Of a DNA stretch of 17,128 bases, positions 12,714-17,128 are shown piece after piece (the first letter of the stretch is position 1; every line of letters begins with the position of its first letter). A program made the position numbers and the translations under genes. The notes below the pieces were generated by a model. It ran no database searches. It had not been told where the DNA came from and worked only from the letters and a program-made list of their open reading frames with translations. This DNA comes from an uncultured Oscillospiraceae bacterium (lineage in GTDB: Bacteria; Bacillota; Clostridia; Oscillospirales; Oscillospiraceae), in the NCBI GenBank assembly GCA_947624465.1, contig CANQKJ010000017.1, positions 1 to 17,128 of the forward strand, written 5' to 3'.

Positions 12714-13582
12714 TGATCGGTATACTCCACCTTCTCGTACACCTGGTATTCGTCCCAGATGCGCTCCAGCTTCTCGAAGGTAGCGGTCACGTCGCCGGGC
12801 ATCTTGCGGCCCACGGCCACGATCAGCGCGTTGATGACCGACAGGGGGGCCACCAGGGAGTCCACAAAGGAGGCCATGTCGCTCTTGGCCAGGAGCCGGT
12901 AGTCGGAGGTGTCGTACAGGGGGGACAGCTTGCTGTCGGTGATGGCAACCACCGTGGCCCCCTGGTCCCTGGCGAACTCCATGGCCCGGACGCACCGGGT
13001 GGAATACCGGGGAAAGCTGATGCCGATGACCACGTCCTCCGGTCCGACCCGGAGCATCTGCTCGAACATCTCGCTGGCCAGAGAGGTCTGCACCTGCCAC
13101 ACATTGTCGAAGATCAGCTTGAAATAGAAGGAGAGGAAATCGGACAGGGCGGCGGAAGAGCGCACCCCCAGGATGTAGATGCGCCGCGCCTTGACGATGG
13201 CGTCCACGATGGCGGAGAAGTCCTCCCTGTCCACCTCGGCCAGGGACAGGCGGAGCTTTTCGATGTCGGACTGGATCACCTTCTCCAGCACGTCCTGGGT
13301 GCCCAGCCGGTCATAGGACACCTCGATGCGCTGGACTGTGGTCAGCTTGCCCCGGATGAGTTCCTGAAGGGCCTTCTGCATGGCGGGATAGCCGTCGTAC
13401 CCCAGCTCGGCGGCGAAGCGCACCACGGTGGATTCACTGGTCTTTACCGTCTGGCCCAGCCTGGCGGCGGTCATGAAGGCGGCCTTGTCGTAGCTGTCCA
13501 AAATATAGCGCCCGATGCGCTTCTGGCTCTTGGAAAAGGTGTCCATCCGGCTCTGGATGGCGGTGAGGATGTCACGGCTCAT
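12710..13582 (-). CDS. MurR/RpiR family transcriptional regulator
   Basis: A 290-residue regulator. Residues 1-77 are the HTH_6 DNA-binding domain (SQKRIGRYILDSYDKAAFMTAARLG, then SESTVVRFAAELGYDGYPAMQKAL, the classic RpiR recognition block). Residues about 120-260 are a SIS sugar-phosphate-binding domain (ARRIYILGVRSSAALSDFLSFYF, VVIGISFPRYSTRCVRAMEFARDQGATVVAITD). Relatives respond to phosphosugars such as MurNAc-6-P or glucosamine-6-P. No sugar catabolic gene is next to it, so the ligand is open. ATG 13582 is preceded by CGGAGGG at six bases. The reading from 13645 adds 21 unsupported residues and would start at or before the predicted transcript start. Its stop overlaps the flavoprotein GTG. 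Confidence 0.92.
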   Translation of the reverse strand: MSRDILTAIQSRMDTFSKSQKRIGRYILDSYDKAAFMTAARLGQTVKTSESTVVRFAAELGYDGYPAMQKALQELIRGKLTTVQRIEVSYDRLGTQDVLEKVIQSDIEKLRLSLAEVDREDFSAIVDAIVKARRIYILGVRSSAALSDFLSFYFKLIFDNVWQVQTSLASEMFEQMLRVGPEDVVIGISFPRYSTRCVRAMEFARDQGATVVAITDSKLSPLYDTSDYRLLAKSDMASFVDSLVAPLSVINALIVAVGRKMPGDVTATFEKLERIWDEYQVYEKVEYTDQ

Positions 13583-13614
13583 GGCGGACCCTCCGTTTCT
13601 GCTGTTCATAGTAA

Positions 13615-13638
13615 GGCGGAAGCCCTGAGGCTCCCGCC
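13615..13638 (-). promoter_or_regulatory. Hairpin at the 5' end of the murR/rpiR-type transcript
   Basis: In the transcript, GGCGGGAGCC-TCAG-GGCTTCCGCC forms a 10-bp stem with one G-U pair. It begins about seven bases after the -10 element, so it would sit at the extreme 5' end of the mRNA. It has no T-run and is therefore not a terminator; it may stabilise the mRNA. Confidence 0.5.
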
Positions 13639-13645
13639 AACACAC

Positions 13646-13674
13646 ATCATACTATTCTGCAGGGAAAATTGCAA
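13646..13674 (-). promoter_or_regulatory. Sigma-A promoter of the RpiR-flavoprotein-cmk-plsC-ispH/rpsA operon
   Basis: On the minus strand, TTGCAA (13674-13669) and TATGAT (13651-13646) have 17-base spacing. Three copies of a TGCAGG-type element (near 13657-13663, 13682-13687 and, inverted, 13702-13708) surround the promoter and are candidate operators. Confidence 0.75.
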
Positions 13675-13709
13675 GCGGTTTTGCAGGAAAAGTTTACATA
13701 TCCTGCAGC

Positions 13710-14414
13710 CTAACAGGACAGCGCCCCAATCTCTCCGTCGGTCAGATACCGCCATTGACCGGGTTTGAGCCCTCCAAGCTCCAGGCTCCCCTCCCGCACC
13801 CGCTTCAGCCGGGTGACGGCAAGCCCCGCAGCGGCGCACATCCGCCGCACCTGCCGGTTTTTCCCCTCGTGGATGACCACAGACAGCAGCCCGCCGCCCT
13901 CCTCCGCTTTTATGACCTTCACGGCGGGCCGCCGGATGGCCTCCCCTTCCAGAGCATCCATTGCGCGGAGCTTCTCCGCCCCGGAGGGGACCTCTCCCCT
14001 CACCCAGACCAGATACTCCTTCTCCACCTCATGAGAGGGATGGGTGAGCCGGTGGGTCAGCTCCCCGTCGTCGGTGAGGAGCAGCAGTCCCTCGGAGTCC
14101 AGGTCCAGTCGGCCCACCGGCCACACCCGGACCGGGCAGCCGCCCAGCAGATCGGCCGCCGTTTTTCTCCCCTTCTCGTCGGACAGGGTGGTCACATACC
14201 CTCTGGGCTTGTTCAGCAGGATATATGTATGGGCGGCGGGGGTGGACAGCGGTACGCCGTCCACCTCCACCCGGTCAAGGTCCGGGTCGGCCCTGTCGCC
14301 CAGGCCGGCGACAGCGCCGTTCACCGTCACCCGCCCCGCGGCCAGGTATTCCTCCGCCCTCCGCCGGGAACACACCCCCGCGGCGGACAGCAGCTTTTGC
14401 AGGCGTTCCTCCAA
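13710..14414 (-). CDS. rluB: RluB/RsuA-family pseudouridine synthase
   Basis: A 234-residue RNA pseudouridine synthase, probably for 23S rRNA. The N-terminal S4 domain (ERLQKLLSAAGVCSRRRAEEYLAAGRVTVNG, residues 3-33) binds RNA. The catalytic domain has LLNKPRGYVTT near residue 67, VGRLDLDSEGLLLLTDDG, which contains the catalytic Asp in GRLD, and EGKNRQVRRMCAA near 183. It starts at TTG 14414: an in-frame stop lies just upstream and the family's usual N-terminus begins here, with AAAGGCGG upstream. It follows dacB by 22 bases on the same strand. I see no terminator before the next promoter. Which rRNA uridine it modifies cannot be told from the sequence. Confidence 0.93.
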   Translation of the reverse strand: MEERLQKLLSAAGVCSRRRAEEYLAAGRVTVNGAVAGLGDRADPDLDRVEVDGVPLSTPAAHTYILLNKPRGYVTTLSDEKGRKTAADLLGGCPVRVWPVGRLDLDSEGLLLLTDDGELTHRLTHPSHEVEKEYLVWVRGEVPSGAEKLRAMDALEGEAIRRPAVKVIKAEEGGGLLSVVIHEGKNRQVRRMCAAAGLAVTRLKRVREGSLELGGLKPGQWRYLTDGEIGALSC

Positions 14415-14436
14415 GGCCGGTCACCGCCTTTCCCAG

Positions 14437-15537
14437 TTAATATGCGCCGAAAAAGGCGCAGACTCTGTCCCAAAAGGTCACAGGCTCGTATCTGTCCAGC
14501 GCGGCGGACTGGGCGCTGACCAGATCCACCCGGACCACCGGCTGGCCGTCCAGGGACCAGACGGCCTCCCCCAATTTGTTTCCGGCGCGGACGGGCGCCT
14601 CCGCCCGGTCCGCCAGGGTCACATCCAGCGTCAGCCGCTCCCCGTCCCGAAGCGGATAGCCCGCGTCACAGGCCGCGGCGGCGGTGACCGCGGGCAGCAG
14701 ACTGCCGGTGACGGGCACCGTACCCAGCGCCGCTCCGGCCGCGCAGAGCGTCTCCCTTGGAAAGACCTCAAAGCCGTAGTCCAGAAGCTTTGCGTGGTCG
14801 TTCCAGTCGTCCCCGTCGTTGAGGGTGACGCAGATCAGCGTCTGCCCGTCCCTTGTGGCGGCGGACACCAGGGTCCGCCCCGCCTTTTCGGTGAAGCCCG
14901 TCTTCATCCCAACGCAGCCCTCGTACCGGGTGAGCAGCTTGTTGTGGTTGACGAAGGTCCTCGTCCCGACGGTGGCCGACCTGGTGGCGCAGACGGCGGC
15001 CACCGTCTCGTTTTGGAGACAGGCGCGGGCCAGCAGGGCCATGTCGTAGGCGGTGGAGTAGTGGTCCTCGTGGTTGAGGCCGCAGGCGTTGGCGAAGGAG
15101 GTGTCCGCCATCCCCAGCTCCGCCGCCCGCGCGTTCATCAGGGACACGAATTTCTCCTCACTGCCCGCGATGTGGCAGGCGATGGCGGTGGCCGCGTCGT
15201 TGCCCGACTGGAGCAGCAGGCCGTACAGCAGCCCCCGCACCGTGATCCGCTCCCCCGCTTTCAGATAGATGGAGGAGCCCTCCGCACCCAGCCACGTGGG
15301 TTCGATCTCGACCTCCGCGTCAAGGTCGGCGCAGTTCTCCACGGCCACCAGGGCGGTCATCAGCTTGGTGGTGCTGGCGATGAGCCGCCGCTCATGGGGC
15401 GCCTGCTCGTACAGCACCCGGCCGCTTTCGGCGTCCATCAAAATGGCGCTGGAGGCGTGGGTGGAGACGGCGTGAACGGACACGGACAACGACAAAGCGG
15501 CGGCAAAGGCGGCCAGGATCGCGGCAAAGCGTCTCAA
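14437..15537 (-). CDS. D-alanyl-D-alanine carboxypeptidase (penicillin-binding protein 5 / DacF type)
   Basis: A 366-residue serine-type DD-carboxypeptidase that trims the terminal D-Ala of peptidoglycan stem peptides outside the membrane. The signal peptide is residues 1-23 (MRRFAAILAAFAAALSLSVS). The catalytic motifs are STTK (Ser55, Lys58), SGN (111-113) and KTG (212-214), correctly ordered and spaced for peptidase family S11. A PBP5-type C-terminal beta domain follows from about 265. The end (WDRVCAFFGAY) could act as an amphipathic anchor. It starts at TTG 15537: an in-frame TGA lies just upstream and GGGAG is nine bases away, lying inside a hairpin. It is located between ytfJ and rluB on the same strand. 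A sporulation or vegetative role cannot be separated by sequence. Confidence 0.94.
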   Translation of the reverse strand: MRRFAAILAAFAAALSLSVSVHAVSTHASSAILMDAESGRVLYEQAPHERRLIASTTKLMTALVAVENCADLDAEVEIEPTWLGAEGSSIYLKAGERITVRGLLYGLLLQSGNDAATAIACHIAGSEEKFVSLMNARAAELGMADTSFANACGLNHEDHYSTAYDMALLARACLQNETVAAVCATRSATVGTRTFVNHNKLLTRYEGCVGMKTGFTEKAGRTLVSAATRDGQTLICVTLNDGDDWNDHAKLLDYGFEVFPRETLCAAGAALGTVPVTGSLLPAVTAAAACDAGYPLRDGERLTLDVTLADRAEAPVRAGNKLGEAVWSLDGQPVVRVDLVSAQSAALDRYEPVTFWDRVCAFFGAY

Positions 15538-15583
15538 AAAAGGTCACTCCCATCCGAACAGTCAGATGGGAGTAGTATGACCT
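15536..15583 (-). terminator. Terminator-like hairpin overlapping the dacB start
   Basis: On the minus strand, AGGTCA, a 5-base bulge, CTCCCATC, a 10-base loop, then GATGGGAGTGACCT form an interrupted 14-bp stem followed directly by a T-run (15541-15536). The right arm contains the GGGAG ribosome binding site of dacB, and the last Ts are part of its TTG start. It may terminate the scpB-DUF2953-ytfJ transcript or attenuate dacB. Confidence 0.6.
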
Positions 15584-15608
15584 CTCTGAGGTTTGGTATG
15601 CGCGGAGC

Positions 15609-16034
15609 TTACTCCGTCTCATCCTCCGCCTCAACGGGAGGGACGGCTGGGTCGCCGGTCTTGCGGTCGATGTAGCCGGTGACCTTGTCGAACATATCGG
15701 GGACCAGGTCCACCACCCGGCCCAGGGTGCCGGGAGGCGGGGGCATGACGGGCAGCACCCGCACCGCGCCGTCCTTCACCACCAGGAAGGACACGGGGAC
15801 GATGCTGACGCCCGCCCCGGCGCCGCCGCCGAAGTTTTTGGCTACGCCCTGGGTCTTGCCGAAGTCGGACCCGCCGCTGGCAAAGCCGAAGGACAGCTGG
15901 GAGACGGGGATGAGCGTCACGCCGTCCTGGGTGACGATGGGCTGGCCCACGATGGTGTTGGCGTCCACCATCTCTTTGATCTTGCTCATAGTGGTCTGGA
16001 GCACTTCGTTGATGGGATGATTGTTCTCGCTCAT
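15609..16034 (-). CDS. ytfJ: Sporulation protein YtfJ (GerW family)
   Basis: A 141-residue protein of the YtfJ/GerW family, found in spores and needed for normal germination in Bacillus relatives. Visible family features are the N-terminal helix INEVLQTTMSKIKEMVDANTIVGQPI, VTLIPVSQLSFGFASGGSDF (40-60), a Gly-rich loop (FGGGAGAGVS, 68-77) and VVPVSFLVVKDG-like strands (VSIVPVSFLVVKDGAVRVLPV). The C-terminus is acidic. ATG 16034 has AGGAGG upstream and overlaps the DUF2953 stop (ATGA). The ScpB-DUF2953-YtfJ order is typical of Clostridia. Its biochemical activity is unknown. Confidence 0.94.
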   Translation of the reverse strand: MSENNHPINEVLQTTMSKIKEMVDANTIVGQPIVTQDGVTLIPVSQLSFGFASGGSDFGKTQGVAKNFGGGAGAGVSIVPVSFLVVKDGAVRVLPVMPPPPGTLGRVVDLVPDMFDKVTGYIDRKTGDPAVPPVEAEDETE

Positions 16035-16669
16035 GCTTTAGCCTCCTGTTTCGTTTGTTTCGCCGCGGGTCTGGCGGGCCTGCCGCTGCGGACCCATTGG
16101 ATCAGCACCCGTCCTCCGTGCCATACCGCCAGGGTGAGGACCTGCCCCAAAGTGAGGGTGAAGGCCGCTGTGACCTCCACCGCCGGCTCGGTCCGGCCAT
16201 AGTCCATCCGGATATCAAGACTGCGGCGCTTCACCTTGAAGTTGTTCTCCACCAGCGGCCACAGAGCGCCCAGGGCGGCGTTGGCCCGGCCATAGCCGAT
16301 GGCGATGGAGGCGGGGTCGGTCCCGCCCCAGATGAGGGTGAGGTCGACATCGTCAATGCGTATCCTGCGCTTGAGGGCGCCCACCGCGTCCAGGATACGG
16401 GGCAGCACCGACATCACCCGCTGGAGAGTGCCGGGCCGGCCCTCGGGTTTTGGCTTTGCGGGGGTTTCCGGCCCGGGCTTTTTCTCCTTCTGTGGCTTCG
16501 CTTTCTTAGGTTTCCTGGGAGGCGCAGGCAATACCTGTATCTTCACCGGCCCCGCCAGGATGTGGACGGAAAAGCCCGCCTCGCCGTATTTCAGCCGCCC
16601 GCCCAGACGGATCATGCCGATAAGGTAAAAGACGGCCAGGATGATGAGGATGACGATGAGCGCGGTCAT
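16031..16669 (-). CDS. DUF2953 family membrane-anchored protein
   Basis: A 212-residue protein. It starts with one membrane helix (residues 2-20, ALIVILIILAVFYLIGMI). A short beta region follows (RLKYGEAGFSVHILAGPVKIQVLP), then a Lys/Pro-rich linker at 49-80, then a conserved C-terminal part with DDVDLTLIWGGTDPASIAIGYGRANAAL (105-132) and RRSLDIRMDYGRTEPAVEV (147-165). This is the DUF2953 pattern, and such genes are regularly found next to ytfJ in sporulating Firmicutes. The role is unknown but probably linked to sporulation by neighbourhood. ATG 16669 overlaps the scpB stop (ATGA) and GGAGGTGAG precedes it. Confidence 0.88.
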   Translation of the reverse strand: MTALIVILIILAVFYLIGMIRLGGRLKYGEAGFSVHILAGPVKIQVLPAPPRKPKKAKPQKEKKPGPETPAKPKPEGRPGTLQRVMSVLPRILDAVGALKRRIRIDDVDLTLIWGGTDPASIAIGYGRANAALGALWPLVENNFKVKRRSLDIRMDYGRTEPAVEVTAAFTLTLGQVLTLAVWHGGRVLIQWVRSGRPARPAAKQTKQEAKA

Positions 16670-17128
16670 CCCTGCTCACCTCCGCCCTCCTGTTCCCCGG
16701 CCTCCTGCCGCTCCTGTTCCTCGGCGGTCTTCAGCCGCTGGATAGCGGACTCCAGCTCCATGGTGAGCTGGTCCCCCTCCTGGCCGGCTCCCGGCAGCTC
16801 GGGCAGGTCCTCCAGAGAGGTGAGTCCAAAGGAGCGCAGAAAGTTTTTCGTGGTCTTGAACTGCATGGGCCGGCCGGGGACGTTGAGCCGCCCCGCCTCG
16901 CAGATCAGCTCCCGCTCCAGCAGCAGCCCCACGGTGTAGGAGCTGTCCACCCCGCGGACCTGCTCGATGTAGGCCCTTGTCACCGGCTGGAAATAGGCGA
17001 CGATGGACAGCACCTCCAGAGCCGGCTGGGACAGCTTTGCGGGCTTGCGGCCCTCCAGGGCCTTGCGGATGTATGGGGCCTGCTCCGGGGCGGAGCACAT
17101 CTGCCAGCTGTTGTCCAGGCGGAGGATG
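16666..17128 (-). CDS. scpB: Segregation and condensation protein B, N-terminus outside window
   Basis: About 153 C-terminal residues are visible; the reading frame continues past the right edge (upstream codons read ILRLDNSWQ before the internal Met at 17100), so that Met is not the true start. ScpB forms the SMC-ScpA-ScpB condensin complex for chromosome segregation in the cytosol. Signature segments are YIRKALEGRKPAKLSQPALEVLSIVAYFQPVTRAYIEQVRGVDSSYTV, NVPGRPMQFKTTKNFLRSFGL and the LEDLPELP motif, all in the second winged-helix domain. The C-terminus is an acidic Gln/Glu/Gly-rich tail. It is the first visible gene of the ATGA-coupled scpB-DUF2953-ytfJ set; scpA would be expected just upstream. 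Confidence 0.95.
   Translation of the reverse strand, partial: ILRLDNSWQMCSAPEQAPYIRKALEGRKPAKLSQPALEVLSIVAYFQPVTRAYIEQVRGVDSSYTVGLLLERELICEAGRLNVPGRPMQFKTTKNFLRSFGLTSLEDLPELPGAGQEGDQLTMELESAIQRLKTAEEQERQEAGEQEGGGEQG

Noticed and set aside
12714..13100. N-terminal extension of the flavoprotein beyond GTG 12713
   Set aside because: The extension overlaps the RpiR-family gene and reads as Gly/Arg/His-rich shadow sequence. The family N-terminus with its dinucleotide motif starts at the GTG.
14044..15675. A 543-codon plus-strand open frame opposite dacB
   Set aside because: It is a shadow of dacB, which has all three penicillin-binding motifs and a signal peptide.
1..17128. Mobile element, prophage, CRISPR array or defence island
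   Set aside because: No transposase, integrase, phage or Cas motif, no terminal inverted repeats flanking genes, and no regularly spaced repeats were found. Gene content is core and composition looks uniform.

Overview
This is a GC-rich chromosomal segment from a spore-forming Gram-positive anaerobe of the class Clostridia. It looks most like the Oscillospiraceae / Flavonifractor-Lawsonibacter-Intestinimonas group. The evidence is the gene set: an in-frame IspH-ribosomal S1 fusion, Rex, DUF4364, a CmpB-type membrane protein, YtfJ/GerW, SleC-like cortex-lytic proteins, ScpB-DUF2953-YtfJ order, and TTG/GTG starts with strong Shine-Dalgarno sequences. The species assignment is inference. I see no mobile element, CRISPR array, rRNA or phage gene. 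The window is almost entirely ordinary core genome with a few unusual arrangements.

Left part (1-3430). A leuC-type isopropylmalate dehydratase large subunit runs off the left edge on the minus strand. A Crp/Fnr regulator is transcribed divergently from it. Facing the regulator are a small MGMT-family alkyltransferase gene and, upstream of that, tRNA-Arg(ACG) with its own promoter and terminator. Next on the minus strand is the rex-SLH pair, coupled by an ATGA overlap: a redox-sensing repressor followed by a secreted protein with three S-layer-homology repeats.

Middle part (3430-8130, plus strand). Divergent from rex is a three-gene cluster: a small regulatory-like (CnaB/transthyretin-type) domain protein, a SpoIID-like lytic transglycosylase with two peptidoglycan-binding domains, and a two-domain peptidoglycan-binding protein. 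Together they resemble the spore cortex-lytic enzyme SleC broken into separate polypeptides, preceded by a sigma-K-like promoter. DUF4364 and a CmpB-family membrane protein follow as a TTGA-coupled pair ending at a terminator. Then comes a single XRE-type regulator with a glycine-punctuated hydrophobic pentapeptide-repeat tail.

Right part (8097-17128, minus strand). Transcription runs right to left: scpB (cut by the window edge), DUF2953 and ytfJ, coupled by ATGA overlaps. A terminator-like hairpin then contains the dacB ribosome binding site, followed by dacB (D-Ala-D-Ala carboxypeptidase) and rluB-type pseudouridine synthase. A new promoter starts a MurR/RpiR-family regulator, a YhiN/HI0933 flavoprotein, cmk, plsC and the ispH-rpsA fusion, ending at a bidirectional terminator. 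The cmk/plsC/ispH/rpsA grouping ties nucleotide, phospholipid, isoprenoid and translation functions in one transcript.

The observations most worth a second look are: a perfect internal Shine-Dalgarno and ATG inside the ispH-rpsA fusion that could release free S1; the pentapeptide-register tail on the XRE regulator; the split SleC-like cluster; paired TTCC-N2-GGAA palindromes lying in the spacers of both divergent rex/SleC-region promoters; and the hairpin that embeds the dacB start.
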